Shown: positions 44,816 through 53,423 of the stretch, in pieces
How the letters are laid out: each line of letters starts with the position of its first letter
Numbering within the stretch: the stretch's first letter is position 1
The notes under the pieces: model-generated
Databases searched by the model: none
Told to the model about the DNA's origin: nothing
Seen by the model: only the letters and a program-made list of their open reading frames with translations
Position numbers and translations under genes: made by a program
DNA from: an uncultured Treponema sp.
GTDB taxonomy: Bacteria > Spirochaetota > Spirochaetia > Treponematales > Treponemataceae
DNA length: 64,000 bases
Direction: 5' to 3'
Assembly: GCA_905372235.1 (NCBI GenBank)
Contig: CAJPOF010000004.1
Coordinates: 1-64,000, forward strand

Positions 44816-45892
44816 CTATGTTCTAGCGTATCTAAGAAGAACCGCGTTTGCAAGCACAAAGAAGAAGACCGGAAACCACGCCCCCATGAACGGCGATATG
44901 TAGCCGAATTTCGCAAGCAGCATGGTAACCATCTGCATCACATAAAAAAGAACGGCGGAGGAAATAGAAAGCGAAAGGCTTATCACAAGCACGTTCTTTC
45001 TTGACTTTCCTGAAAGCGCAATCGAAAGGAACACCACGATGAACACAACACATGGAAAGGCGAATTTTTTGTAGTACACGGAAAGTTCCTCGTTATACGG
45101 AAGCCCCACCCGCTTCAGATGCTCTATATAAATTTTTGCGTCCTTTGTGTTTATCTCCTCGATTGAGACGGAATTGTTCCTGAAAGTCTCGCAAGGCTCT
45201 GAAAGTTTTTCCAAAAGTTCAGGTTCGGGATACATAGTCTGAATCTTTCCGTCGGAATATTTGTATTCAAGGGGGTCTTGAAGCCTCCAGAATTGCTTTT
45301 CCTCGTTCCAGTATGCGGATTCCGCCCTGATTATGGAGTTCAACGATTTATCTTCGTTCCTGAAAAGAAGCGTAAGGTCATAAAGTTTTTTCTGGCTTTC
45401 CTCGTAAAGCTGAGCCTTGTACACAAGAAAGCCGTTGTCCGAAAGCACAACCACGCCGTTGTTATTCAGAGAGACGGTTTCGGAAAGGAGCGTGTTCTGC
45501 ATCTCCTTTTTTTTTGCATATGTCGGAACTACAATCTTATCCTCGAATATAAAAAGAAAAAAACTCATTGCGAATGCAAAAATCAAAAGCGGCATAGTAA
45601 ATCTTGTAAGCGAGACCCCGGATGCGAACACCGCTGTAAGTTCGTTGGACGCATGCAGATCGCTGAGCGTATACGCCACCGCAAAAAGGATTCCAATCGG
45701 AACCGAATACCAAAGCGTCTTAGGAACATAAAGCAGCATAAGGTGGGTTACCTGAGCTGCGCTCACATCGTTCTGTATAAATTTCCAGAGATTCATAAGA
45801 AGGTCTACAAGCACAAGAACAAGGGCAAAAAATCCCATCGCTCCAATGAATATCGGAAAAAATCTCTTGAAAATATACTTTACAAGTTTCAT
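44816..45892 (-). CDS. LptF/LptG-family permease (LptG-like)
   Basis: 358 residues from the ATG at 45892, 11 bases after the upstream gene; an extension to 46048 lies inside that gene. N-terminal membrane segments (about 13-35, 60-80), a beta-rich extracytoplasmic domain in the middle, and three C-terminal segments (YVMQMVTMLLAKFGYISPFM) give the YjgP/YjgQ layout. In Gram-negatives LptF and LptG with LptB pull LPS from the inner membrane. Since treponemes generally lack classical LPS, the cargo may be another glycolipid. LptB is not in the window. Confidence 0.87.
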   Translation of the reverse strand: MKLVKYIFKRFFPIFIGAMGFFALVLVLVDLLMNLWKFIQNDVSAAQVTHLMLLYVPKTLWYSVPIGILFAVAYTLSDLHASNELTAVFASGVSLTRFTMPLLIFAFAMSFFLFIFEDKIVVPTYAKKKEMQNTLLSETVSLNNNGVVVLSDNGFLVYKAQLYEESQKKLYDLTLLFRNEDKSLNSIIRAESAYWNEEKQFWRLQDPLEYKYSDGKIQTMYPEPELLEKLSEPCETFRNNSVSIEEINTKDAKIYIEHLKRVGLPYNEELSVYYKKFAFPCVVFIVVFLSIALSGKSRKNVLVISLSLSISSAVLFYVMQMVTMLLAKFGYISPFMGAWFPVFFFVLANAVLLRYART

Positions 45893-45903
45893 GCGGACGC
45901 CGC

Positions 45904-47196
45904 CTACCTTTTTTTCAAAAGGACATAGAAAAAAAGTCCCGAAACGCCTATCACCAAGTCGGGAAGCCACATGGCGACAACTCCGTTCATTCCGTTCCTG
46001 CTTGAAAAAATCTGCCCCAAAATCATCATCGCCCAATAAAGAACGCATATTATAAGCCCTACCACAAGACCTATAGTCTGCCCGTTGTGCTTTCCGAAAA
46101 GGAACGCAAGCGGAATCGCAAGAATCGCAAAAAAAATCGAACCGAAAGGAAGCGAAAATTTCTTGTAAAATTCCATAAGGTAAAGATTAAGCTGCCGTTT
46201 GTTTAGAGAGTCTTGTTTTTTTATGTTTTTTATCGTCCGCCCAAGGTCGTAGCTTGTCATTTCCCGTGGAGAAGTAACATAGTTCTGGCTGAAAAACATT
46301 GAGTCGAATATGTTCAGCGTGGCAAGGCCGCTGTCAAGGACATCGTAGGTCCTTCTGTTTTTTCTGTCGAACAGCACCACCACGGAATCGCTCATGTTCA
46401 TCTGCATAAGAACGCCCTCTTTCCTTGAACTTGAAAGCCTTGAAAGCCCGGAGACGATTATCCTCTGCTTTCCGTCAGCGCCTTTGTCAAAAAAAATAAG
46501 ATCCTGAACAACGCCGTCTTTGATGTCCCCTATCACGATTGTCGAGTCATTGAACCGTTTTATGGTGTTCGCCTCTATCTCGACACCGGGATTGGCGGAA
46601 AGAATCTGCCTGTAGAGCCTGTTGTAATTTATCGTTCCCACCGGAAGAAGATAGTCGTTCACAAAAAACGAAAGCACGGAAATCAAAAGTCCCATTACAA
46701 GCACGGGAATCATTACCACCGCATAGCCCTGCCCCGATGCCCTTAAAATCAGAATCTCGTTGTCGCTCATGATTCGTCCGAGGCACATAAGAAATCCCAC
46801 CAATGTTGCGAACGGAGCGGACTGGGCAATCACAAAAGGGAGCGTATAAGCCATCAGTTGGCAGACATTCCAAAAAGGAACACGCTTTTTTAAAATGCTT
46901 TCGGCAAGAAGAAGAATCTGGTTGCAGAAAAAAATCATGAAGAAAAAAAGGAATGCGACACAAAAATAAAGGAAAAGTTCCTTTACCACATATCGGACAA
47001 AAACTCTGTTTCCGAGTTTTCCTTTTCCAAGAAATTTCACCTGAAATCCGTCTATAGAAAGATAGATTTTTTTCACGGAAGGAAAAATATACCGGTCGTA
47101 AATGCCGGAAATTTTATCTTTCAAAAAGACAAACGGTCCGGTTATTTTTCCAAAAATGCGTTCGATGAAATCAAGGAATGTGTCGAACAGGCTCAA
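45904..47196 (-). CDS. LptF/LptG-family permease (LptF-like)
   Basis: 430 residues from a TTG at 47196, whose TTGA overlaps the dut stop and which follows GGGGT at 9 bases. Earlier in-frame ATGs are not present, so the TTG is the best start. The N-terminal 70 residues are an extra amphipathic part, unusual for LptF. Then FFFMIFFCNQILLL, six membrane segments in total and a beta-rich loop (VVIGDIKDGVVQDLIFF region) as in YjgP/YjgQ. SGQGYAVVMIPVLVMG is a family-typical coupling segment. Partner of the following lptG-like gene. Confidence 0.87.
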   Translation of the reverse strand: MSLFDTFLDFIERIFGKITGPFVFLKDKISGIYDRYIFPSVKKIYLSIDGFQVKFLGKGKLGNRVFVRYVVKELFLYFCVAFLFFFMIFFCNQILLLAESILKKRVPFWNVCQLMAYTLPFVIAQSAPFATLVGFLMCLGRIMSDNEILILRASGQGYAVVMIPVLVMGLLISVLSFFVNDYLLPVGTINYNRLYRQILSANPGVEIEANTIKRFNDSTIVIGDIKDGVVQDLIFFDKGADGKQRIIVSGLSRLSSSRKEGVLMQMNMSDSVVVLFDRKNRRTYDVLDSGLATLNIFDSMFFSQNYVTSPREMTSYDLGRTIKNIKKQDSLNKRQLNLYLMEFYKKFSLPFGSIFFAILAIPLAFLFGKHNGQTIGLVVGLIICVLYWAMMILGQIFSSRNGMNGVVAMWLPDLVIGVSGLFFYVLLKKR

Positions 47197-47648
47197 GTGC
47201 TTACCCCGGTAGAACCGAATCCGCCAGAACCTCTTTCCGTGCTATCCAAAGACTCCGTGCGGACAAACACGCCCTGCGTCACGGAAGAAATCACAAGCTG
47301 AGCGATTCTGTCTCCGTTACGGATAACAAAATCCTCGTCCCCAAGGTTTATGAGTATGATGCATATTTCCCCCCGATAGTCGCTGTCTATAGTTCCGGGA
47401 CTGTTCAGGACCGTTATGCCGTTTTTAAGCGAAAGCCCGCTTCTCGGCCTTACCTGGATTTCGTATCCTTCCGGAATGGAAACAAAAAGTCCCGTCGGGA
47501 TAGCGGCTCTTTTTCCGGCTTTCAGAACGATTTCCTCTTCAAGAAAAGCACAGACATCACATCCTGCGCTTCCCGATGTCCTGTATTCAGGGATTTTTAC
47601 ACCGGGCTTTGAAACAAACTTAATCTCAAGTCTATCGGTTTTATTCAT
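47193..47648 (-). CDS. dut: dUTP diphosphatase
   Basis: 151 residues, the standard trimeric dUTPase. Motifs in order: SAGCDVCAF (1), RPRSGLSLKNGI (2), SPGTIDSDYRGE (3), NGDRIAQLVI (4) and RGSGGFGSTG (5). It hydrolyses dUTP to dUMP, keeping uracil out of DNA and supplying dTMP synthesis. The ATG at 47648 has an extended -10 box 9 bases upstream and no Shine-Dalgarno. First gene of a five-gene operon. Confidence 0.96.
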   Translation of the reverse strand: MNKTDRLEIKFVSKPGVKIPEYRTSGSAGCDVCAFLEEEIVLKAGKRAAIPTGLFVSIPEGYEIQVRPRSGLSLKNGITVLNSPGTIDSDYRGEICIILINLGDEDFVIRNGDRIAQLVISSVTQGVFVRTESLDSTERGSGGFGSTGVST

Positions 47649-47657
47649 AACGGAACA

Positions 47658-47666
47658 ATTATAGCA
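47658..47666 (-). promoter_or_regulatory. Extended -10 promoter of the dut operon, leaderless type
   Basis: On the minus strand TGCTATAAT, ending 9 bases before the ATG at 47648. A weak TTCAAA lies at 17 bases. Confidence 0.6.
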
Positions 47667-47823
47667 AAAACGAAAAGTATTTGAAACAGAAACATCCGGA
47701 AGAAAAACTTTCTCCGATTTTTAAATCTCCGAAAAATAAATAAAATCTCATTACTTAAAAAATGAAAACACAATGCAAAGTCTGAAAAATCTATTTTCCG
47801 TGAAAATTGCAAGTCTTAAAAAA

Positions 47824-48933
47824 CTATTTACTAGCCATTCCGTTCCTTATCAAAGCCATGTTGCATCTTGCAGGCTCGGAACAGTCGTCCCTGTGCAGAT
47901 GAAGACCGTTTCCAAGGCAACGCTTGAAGCTTTTACACTTTGCGCATTTTCCGCATTTCGCCCAGCTTCTGTCTCTCATGTTCCTGTATCTTGTCTTCCA
48001 GATTTCCGGGAACGGAGTTTCGTAGATGTTTCCCTGAATGAACGCCTTGCTTCTTACGCTTAGGCAGCCGCTTGCATTCCCGTCGCACATTATAGAACCT
48101 ACGTTTACCCCCGCCCTGCAGAAGAAAAAATAGTCCCGCACTTTCAGCTCGTATTTTTCAAGGTAGCCTTCGCATGAATAATTCAAGTGTATGGATTTTC
48201 CGTCTTCCGTTCTGTATTGCCGAGTCTCCTTTATGAACTCCATAAGTTCCACATATTCCCGGCTTGAAAGCGAAAGGTCGTTATAACCGGCTCTTCCTTC
48301 AGGAAAAATCGAAAATATCCGCCAGTCCGTTATGCCGTTTTCGATAAGGCTTTCCCTGAATTCTCTGAGGATTTTTATGTTCCCTTTATGCACGCACGTG
48401 ATTACATCGAAAACCAGGCTTCTTTTTTTGTCTCTTTGAATTTCAAGCGCAGTTTCTATCGCCTGCATAACCCTTTGATAGCTCTGCGGATTGTTCCTCA
48501 GGTGGTTGTGTTCGGATTCAAATCCGTCAAGGCTGAAACTTATAGAACTCATTCCGGCATCCATCAGGGAGGAAAACCGCTCTTTTGTCATGAGCATTGC
48601 GTTTGTCACTATTCCCCAGCGGTATCCAAGACGCACTATATCTCTTCCCACATTCTCAAGGTCGGCTCTAAGGAGCGGCTCTCCGCCTGTTATGCAAACG
48701 GTAAGTTTTTTTTGAGGCCATTCTTTTTTTATAAGCCTAAGCTGTTCGGTAAAATCCTCGACGGGCATATCGTCTATGCCTGAACATTTTAGACAATCGG
48801 AGCCGCAGTGAAGGCAGTTCAGGTTGCACCTAAGCGTACATTCCCAAAACAGATAGTCAAGTTCATGCCTTTCAATCTGCGCCTTTCTGTACAAAAGGAA
48901 GACAAGTTTTCCTATTCCGGATAGAAAAGACAT
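47824..48933 (-). CDS. Radical SAM/SPASM enzyme of the rSAM/lipoprotein system
   Basis: 369 residues. The N-terminal HELDYLFWECTLRCNLNCLHC contains the radical-SAM CX3CX2C (C36, C40, C43). VCITGGEPLLRADLENV and SFSLDGFESEHNHLRNNP are the next radical-SAM blocks. The C-terminal region CDGNASGCLSV then CGKCAKCKSFKRC and further Cys residues supply the SPASM clusters. This matches the family I know as TIGR04133, which occurs next to a lipoprotein of TIGR04134. The neighbour 12 bases upstream is exactly such a lipoprotein. The expected job is radical modification of that lipoprotein or another peptide; the actual chemistry is unknown. Confidence 0.9.
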   Translation of the reverse strand: MSFLSGIGKLVFLLYRKAQIERHELDYLFWECTLRCNLNCLHCGSDCLKCSGIDDMPVEDFTEQLRLIKKEWPQKKLTVCITGGEPLLRADLENVGRDIVRLGYRWGIVTNAMLMTKERFSSLMDAGMSSISFSLDGFESEHNHLRNNPQSYQRVMQAIETALEIQRDKKRSLVFDVITCVHKGNIKILREFRESLIENGITDWRIFSIFPEGRAGYNDLSLSSREYVELMEFIKETRQYRTEDGKSIHLNYSCEGYLEKYELKVRDYFFFCRAGVNVGSIMCDGNASGCLSVRSKAFIQGNIYETPFPEIWKTRYRNMRDRSWAKCGKCAKCKSFKRCLGNGLHLHRDDCSEPARCNMALIRNGMASK

Positions 48934-48945
48934 CGCGCGCTTAGG

Positions 48946-49338
48946 CTAATCCGCCTTGTCAAGAACAACATTCTTTATTATGAGGGTGGAAAAATCCACG
49001 TCTTCCACATTAACGGACGTTTCAAGAGTTTTGTATTTTCCGTTTTCGATTCCGTCTATGTCCTTGAATTTCAGTATGTATTTTCCAAGAGAAAATATGC
49101 AGATTGCGTAGTTTCCGTCCTTGTCGGAAATCGTTTTTGAAAGAAAAAGCCCGTCCTTGTCAAAAAGAGAAACCTCAATTCCCGGAATCGTTTTTTCCGA
49201 GCCGGACTTGATTTTTCCTTCGATGAACGAAGTTTTCTGGTTCGGAGGCATACCGTAGCAAGAGGTAAGCGTTCCGATTCCAAGTATTCCCAAAAGAGTG
49301 ACGCCGGTTTTCTTCAAGTTCCATTTTATTTTTTTCAC
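48946..49338 (-). CDS. rSAM-associated lipoprotein (CYGMP type)
   Basis: 130 residues from the GTG at 49338, chosen because AAAGGAG lies 5-6 bases upstream; the ATG at 49401 has none. A signal peptide of 26 residues ends in LTSC with the lipid Cys at 27, directly followed by YGMPP. CYGxP right after the lipobox is the signature of the TIGR04134 partner of the radical SAM enzyme. The mature part resembles a carboxypeptidase-regulatory-like beta sandwich (FIEGKIKSGS, DKDGNYAICIF, FKDIDGIENGKY). It is probably the substrate or anchor of the enzyme encoded just downstream. Function outside the system unknown. Confidence 0.88.
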   Translation of the reverse strand: MKKIKWNLKKTGVTLLGILGIGTLTSCYGMPPNQKTSFIEGKIKSGSEKTIPGIEVSLFDKDGLFLSKTISDKDGNYAICIFSLGKYILKFKDIDGIENGKYKTLETSVNVEDVDFSTLIIKNVVLDKAD

Positions 49339-49432
49339 TTCCACTCCTTTTGTTAAAATCAAGGAAAATCCGCTTTTCCGTTTAAGCGATGTAATTTTCA
49401 TTTAAAAATTACCGGATGCGGACTTCCTTTAT

Positions 49433-50458
49433 TTATTTTACTTCGTAAATCCAGCCTTCCGGTGCCGGAATTTCTCCCATCTGTATTCCGGTAAGCGTCT
49501 CTCTCAGTTTTTTCATCACAGGACCGATTTCATCCATTCCCGACGGAAGTTTTATGACTTTATCATGGTCGTCTATCTGCCCTATCGGAGAGATTACAGC
49601 CGCCGTTCCGCAAAGACCTGCCTCCACAAAGGATGGAAGTTCGCTTTTGTCAATCGGACGTTCCTCCACTTCGATTTTAAGGTAGTCTTTTGCCACCTGT
49701 ATAAGCGAGCGTCTAGTTATCGACGGAAGAATGGTCGATGACTTGGGCGTTACAAGTTTGTTGTCCTTTGTAACAAAAATCACGTTCGCTCCGCCCGTTT
49801 CTTCTATGTAGGTATGCATCGAAGGGTCGGTGTAGAGGTTTTCCGCATATCCTTTTTTGTGCGCATCGACCACATTGTGAAGGCTCATCGCATAGTTCAA
49901 GCCGGCTTTTATGTCTCCTGTTCCATGCGGAGCTGCCCTGTCAGTGTCGGAAAGGCGAAGTTTTATAGGTTTTAGTCCGCCCCTGAAATAAGGACCTACG
50001 GGCGTTACAAGAATCCTGAACTGATATTCGTCGGCAGGCTTTACACCTATCACGGCATTCGTTCCGAACATATACGGTCTTATGTAGAGGCTTGCGTCAG
50101 TTCCGAACGGTGGAATCCAGTCCATGTTCGCTTTTACGGTGTCGATGACAGCTTTTACGAATCTATCCTCAGGGAAAACGGGCATCTCCAGCCTTTGGCA
50201 TGAATTTTTCATGCGCTCGGCGTTCAAGTCCGGTCGGAATGTTACGACTCTTCCGTCCTTTGTCGTGTACGCTTTTAGCCCCTCAAAACACGTCTGCGCA
50301 TATTGAAGCACACATGCACATTCGTTTATCACAACCTTTTCGTCTTTTGAAAGTTTTCCGCTATCCCAAGCGCCGTCCGTGTAATTCGAGATGAACCGTT
50401 TTGATGTCTTTATGTACGAGAAAGGCAGGTTCTTCCAGTCAAGTTTTTTCTTTGCCAT
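49433..50458 (-). CDS. ilvE: Branched-chain amino acid aminotransferase
   Basis: 341 residues from the ATG at 50458 (AGGAGA 7 bases upstream); an extension to 50536 lies in the promoter region. Fold-type IV PLP enzyme that transfers the amino group between glutamate and leucine, isoleucine or valine. QYAQTCFEGLKAY and the PLP-Lys block GTGDIKAGLNYAMSLHNVV are typical, as is ETGGANVIFVTKDNKLVTPK. Length fits the family (about 340-360). It lies 94 bases upstream of the lipoprotein/radical-SAM pair with no clear terminator between, so partial co-transcription is possible. Confidence 0.95.
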   Translation of the reverse strand: MAKKKLDWKNLPFSYIKTSKRFISNYTDGAWDSGKLSKDEKVVINECACVLQYAQTCFEGLKAYTTKDGRVVTFRPDLNAERMKNSCQRLEMPVFPEDRFVKAVIDTVKANMDWIPPFGTDASLYIRPYMFGTNAVIGVKPADEYQFRILVTPVGPYFRGGLKPIKLRLSDTDRAAPHGTGDIKAGLNYAMSLHNVVDAHKKGYAENLYTDPSMHTYIEETGGANVIFVTKDNKLVTPKSSTILPSITRRSLIQVAKDYLKIEVEERPIDKSELPSFVEAGLCGTAAVISPIGQIDDHDKVIKLPSGMDEIGPVMKKLRETLTGIQMGEIPAPEGWIYEVK

Positions 50459-50501
50459 GCATGAGTCTCCTGTTTTGCCGTAGGCTCTGTTTGTTTTTAC
50501 G

Positions 50502-50530
50502 ACTTTAACATTATTGAAAGAAATTGACAA
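50502..50530 (-). promoter_or_regulatory. Possible promoter of ilvE
   Basis: On the minus strand TTGTCA (50530-50525), a 17-base spacer and TAAAGT (50507-50502), about 43 bases before the start. The -10 is imperfect. Confidence 0.4.
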
Positions 50531-50695
50531 CGCCACGCCTCTTCTAGAAGCGAAAAACAGATTTTAATCCGTTGCATTGAGTTTTTATTTTCCAAAACAA
50601 TAAGATTTTCGCCGTTTTTTAGAACTTAAAAAAATTCTAAGCAAACACAAAAAGATTTTCTAGCCTGAGATTTCCGCACAAGTTTTTCGTATGTA
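50531..50695. other. AT-rich divergent intergenic stretch
   Basis: Between the ilvE promoter and the promoter of the following lipoprotein gene. It holds AT-rich sequence with an imperfect inverted repeat around TTAGAACTTAAAAAAATTCTAA but no recognisable gene or riboswitch. Confidence 0.5.
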
Positions 50696-50724
50696 TTGAG
50701 AAATGTTCCGAAAAAAACTATACT
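50696..50724 (+). promoter_or_regulatory. Promoter of the lipoprotein-thrC pair
   Basis: TTGAGA (50696-50701), a 17-base spacer and TATACT (50719-50724). The start codon at 50788 follows with AAGGACA. Confidence 0.7.
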
Positions 50725-50787
50725 TTGAAAATTGAACTTCATTCGATAGAGAAAATCAAAAAGATTTTCCACAAGGACACAATTAAC

Positions 50788-51801
50788 ATGAACATAACAA
50801 AGCCCACATCCATCGCACTTTTAACGCTTTCCACGCTGCTTTTCGCGTCCTGCGTATCTTCGCCAAAGCAAGAAAACAAAAGCATGGAAGAACGGGACAA
50901 CAGTATCGAAGAGGAAAGCACAGGTAAAATAATCAGAGAACCCAAAATTCTTACTGTGGTGGACACGGAAAACGAAGAAGAAAAAGAGTTCAAATCAATG
51001 CTGAAAAAAATACAACTTAGGGTAATCTCAAGCCCGGAAAAAGAGGAAGTTTACGTAGGAAGCGCATTTTCCTCACCTTATGTGGTTTCGGTCATGGATA
51101 AAAACGGTCCTGTAAAAAATTTCGACATAACAGTTTCATGGCCGACATCAAGAAACGGCGGCACTCTGATATATTCCACCGCAAGCGTCAAAACCGACTC
51201 CGACGGAAAAATCTTTTTCAATCCGGGTCTTCCGTCAGTTCCGGCAAAGGACACGATAACATTTTATCCTGCGCCGCCAACTTCTTCCCCGGAATTAACA
51301 AGGGAAGCCATGGAATCTTCCGTATCTTCTCCGTATCGGGTAAAGTCAAAATACATAAAGCGTCCGGGCGGAATCCTTTTTGTGTACGACTACAACGAAA
51401 AAGGAAATCCCACAACGAACAACTTCTCCCTGCTTCAGAACCTGAGGAACGCAGGAGTAAACGCAGGAAACGCACCGGTAAGCGATTCCTCGTATTTCAT
51501 TCGTCCTGTTCACGACGTTTACAGGGCTTGCGTGAACATAACGCAGGGCGAAATAAAAAAAGCGGCGAACTTTCTTGTGGTCGGAACATTCAAATGGGAA
51601 AAACCCGCCCAAGAGGACGAGAACGAGACAACAGTTACGCTTACGGCGAATTTTTCGTGCATAGACATGAGCGACGGCTCGGTAAAATACAGTTCCACGA
51701 TAACCGAATCCGTAACTGACAGGTCAAAACGGAACGCAGAAACCGCATGCCGCTCTCTTCTTGCCGCAAAAGTTGCAGAAGAAATAATATACGGAATGTA
51801 G
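50788..51801 (+). CDS. Predicted lipoprotein of unknown function
   Basis: 337 residues from the ATG at 50788; a TTG at 50725 lies next to the -10 box. The signal peptide ends in the lipobox LFASC near residue 22. After an acidic linker there is an Ig-like beta domain (about 75-150; VSVMDKNGPVKNFDITVSW, then SDGKIFFNPG), and then a second domain with SLLQNLRNAGVNAGN and NFLVVGTFKWEKP. It is probably anchored in an envelope membrane. No enzymatic residue pattern. thrC starts 21 bases downstream, but a functional link is not evident. Confidence 0.85.
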   Translation: MNITKPTSIALLTLSTLLFASCVSSPKQENKSMEERDNSIEEESTGKIIREPKILTVVDTENEEEKEFKSMLKKIQLRVISSPEKEEVYVGSAFSSPYVVSVMDKNGPVKNFDITVSWPTSRNGGTLIYSTASVKTDSDGKIFFNPGLPSVPAKDTITFYPAPPTSSPELTREAMESSVSSPYRVKSKYIKRPGGILFVYDYNEKGNPTTNNFSLLQNLRNAGVNAGNAPVSDSSYFIRPVHDVYRACVNITQGEIKKAANFLVVGTFKWEKPAQEDENETTVTLTANFSCIDMSDGSVKYSSTITESVTDRSKRNAETACRSLLAAKVAEEIIYGM

Positions 51802-51822
51802 AACAATTTTTTCGAGGGAAAG

Positions 51823-53238
51823 ATGATTTATACAGACACAAGGGACAAAAACGCAAGCGTGGATTTCAAGACTGCGGTCATGAACGGAATGAATGTGGCG
51901 ACAGGAGGACTGTATGTTCCTCTAAATTATCCGGAACTTCCGCCTTCATTCATAAACAAGAATCCTGAGCCTTCGTTCAGGGACGTGGCGTTCAACATGG
52001 CAAAGCCTTACGTTGAAAACGAGATTCCTGACGACGACCTTATGGGAATAATTCAGGATTGCTACCCATTCACGCCAAAAATAGTTCCTTTGGACAACAA
52101 TTCCTACGTGCTGGAACTTTTTCACGGACCTACCTGTGCGTTCAAGGATTTCGGAGCAAGGTTCATGGCAAGAGTCATGTCGTATTTCAACAGGAACGAA
52201 AATGACAGGCTTCACATATTGGTAGCGACTTCGGGCGACACGGGAAGCGCTGTCGGCTCTGCGTTCCATAACGTCCCCGGAATTGACGTAACAATACTTT
52301 ATCCGATGGGAAAAATTTCCAACATTCAGGAAAAGCAACTTTCCACGTTCACGGGAAACGTCAGGGCGTTGAAGGTCGCAGGCACATTCGACGACTGCCA
52401 GCGTCTTGTGAAGACAGCATTCACGGACAAGGAACTCAGGAAAAAATTCAGGCTGTCGTCCGCAAATTCCATAAACATATCCCGACTTTTGCCGCAGAGT
52501 TTCTATTATATGTACTCGTCTCTAATCGTCAGAAACAGAGCCCCGTTGGACACGAAACTTGAAAATCCGTCGATAATACAGGTCGTTCCTAGCGGAAACT
52601 TCGGAAACCTTACGTCAGGACTTATCGCAATGAAAATGGGCGCGCCAATTAAAGGTTTTGTGGCGGCGACAAACACGAACCGCACAATCCCCGACTGGAT
52701 AGCGACCGGAGAGTATAACGCCCGTCCGTCCGTGGAAACATACGCCAACGCAATGGACGTAGGCTCGCCCTCAAACTATGAAAGGATAAAAGCCATGTAC
52801 ACGCTTGATCAAGTGCGTTCTCTTTTTGCGTCCTACTGGCTTGACAACGAAGGAATAAAAGATGCCATCAAGGAATGTAACCAAAATACTGGCTACATAA
52901 TAGATCCGCACGGAGCGATCGGATACAAGGCGTGGCTTGATATAAAAAGCGGAAAGATGGAAATGCTTTCAAACGGTGCTGTACATGACTACACAACCCC
53001 CGGTCTCACCCCTAACCTTCCGTCATGGAAAGACGATGTATTGAAAAAGAACGCCGTGGGAATAATTCTTGAGACAGCGCATCCTGCAAAATTTGCGGAC
53101 ATAGTAAGTTCCTCCATCGGACGGGAGCCTGCCATTCCTGAAAGACTCCAGGAAATCATGAACCTTCCCGACATGGCAATTCCGATGGAAAACGACTATG
53201 AATCCTTCAAGGACTGGCTTTCATCTTCATTGCAATAA
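51823..53238 (+). CDS. thrC: Threonine synthase
   Basis: 471 residues, PLP enzyme converting O-phosphohomoserine to threonine. The PLP Lys is in GPTCAFKDFGARFMA; LVATSGDTGSAVGSAF is the phosphate-binding block; VVPSGNFGNLTSGL binds the PLP phosphate. Length and the N-terminal MIYTDTRDKNASVDF match the longer (class 2, yeast/E. coli-like) form. AGGGAAAG lies just before the ATG. Three perfect hairpins follow the gene. Confidence 0.95.
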   Translation: MIYTDTRDKNASVDFKTAVMNGMNVATGGLYVPLNYPELPPSFINKNPEPSFRDVAFNMAKPYVENEIPDDDLMGIIQDCYPFTPKIVPLDNNSYVLELFHGPTCAFKDFGARFMARVMSYFNRNENDRLHILVATSGDTGSAVGSAFHNVPGIDVTILYPMGKISNIQEKQLSTFTGNVRALKVAGTFDDCQRLVKTAFTDKELRKKFRLSSANSINISRLLPQSFYYMYSSLIVRNRAPLDTKLENPSIIQVVPSGNFGNLTSGLIAMKMGAPIKGFVAATNTNRTIPDWIATGEYNARPSVETYANAMDVGSPSNYERIKAMYTLDQVRSLFASYWLDNEGIKDAIKECNQNTGYIIDPHGAIGYKAWLDIKSGKMEMLSNGAVHDYTTPGLTPNLPSWKDDVLKKNAVGIILETAHPAKFADIVSSSIGREPAIPERLQEIMNLPDMAIPMENDYESFKDWLSSSLQ

Positions 53239-53265
53239 TCATGTAGAAAAATCGTTAAAAAACTG

Positions 53266-53303
53266 CGGGCTGTCTAAAAGGCTTTTACTTTTTAGACAGC
53301 CCG
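53266..53303. terminator. Perfect hairpin after thrC
   Basis: CGGGCTGTCTAAAA pairs with TTTTAGACAGCCCG (14 bases) with only TCGAGTTTT after it. Probably terminates thrC; the T run is short. Confidence 0.65.
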
Positions 53304-53307
53304 TCGA

Positions 53308-53347
53308 GTTTTAAATTAAGTCCTTGCATTTTGACTTAATTTAAAAC
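53308..53347. repeat. Second perfect inverted repeat between thrC and the permease gene
   Basis: GTTTTAAATTAAGTC (53308-53322) and its perfect complement GACTTAATTTAAAAC (53333-53347), 15-base arms around 10 bases. Confidence 0.8.
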
Positions 53348-53360
53348 ATCGCAAAAAATC

Positions 53361-53402
53361 AAGGAAACTTTCCAAACGTTTTAGTTTTTGGAAAGTTTCC
53401 TT
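53361..53402. terminator. Third perfect hairpin, likely terminator of the NCS2 permease
   Basis: AAGGAAACTTTCCAAA (53361-53376) and TTTGGAAAGTTTCCTT (53387-53402), 16-base perfect arms. Read on the minus strand it lies 20 bases past the permease stop and is followed by GATTTTTTGCG. Confidence 0.7.
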
Positions 53403-53423
53403 AACCAAGATTTTATCCTTACG

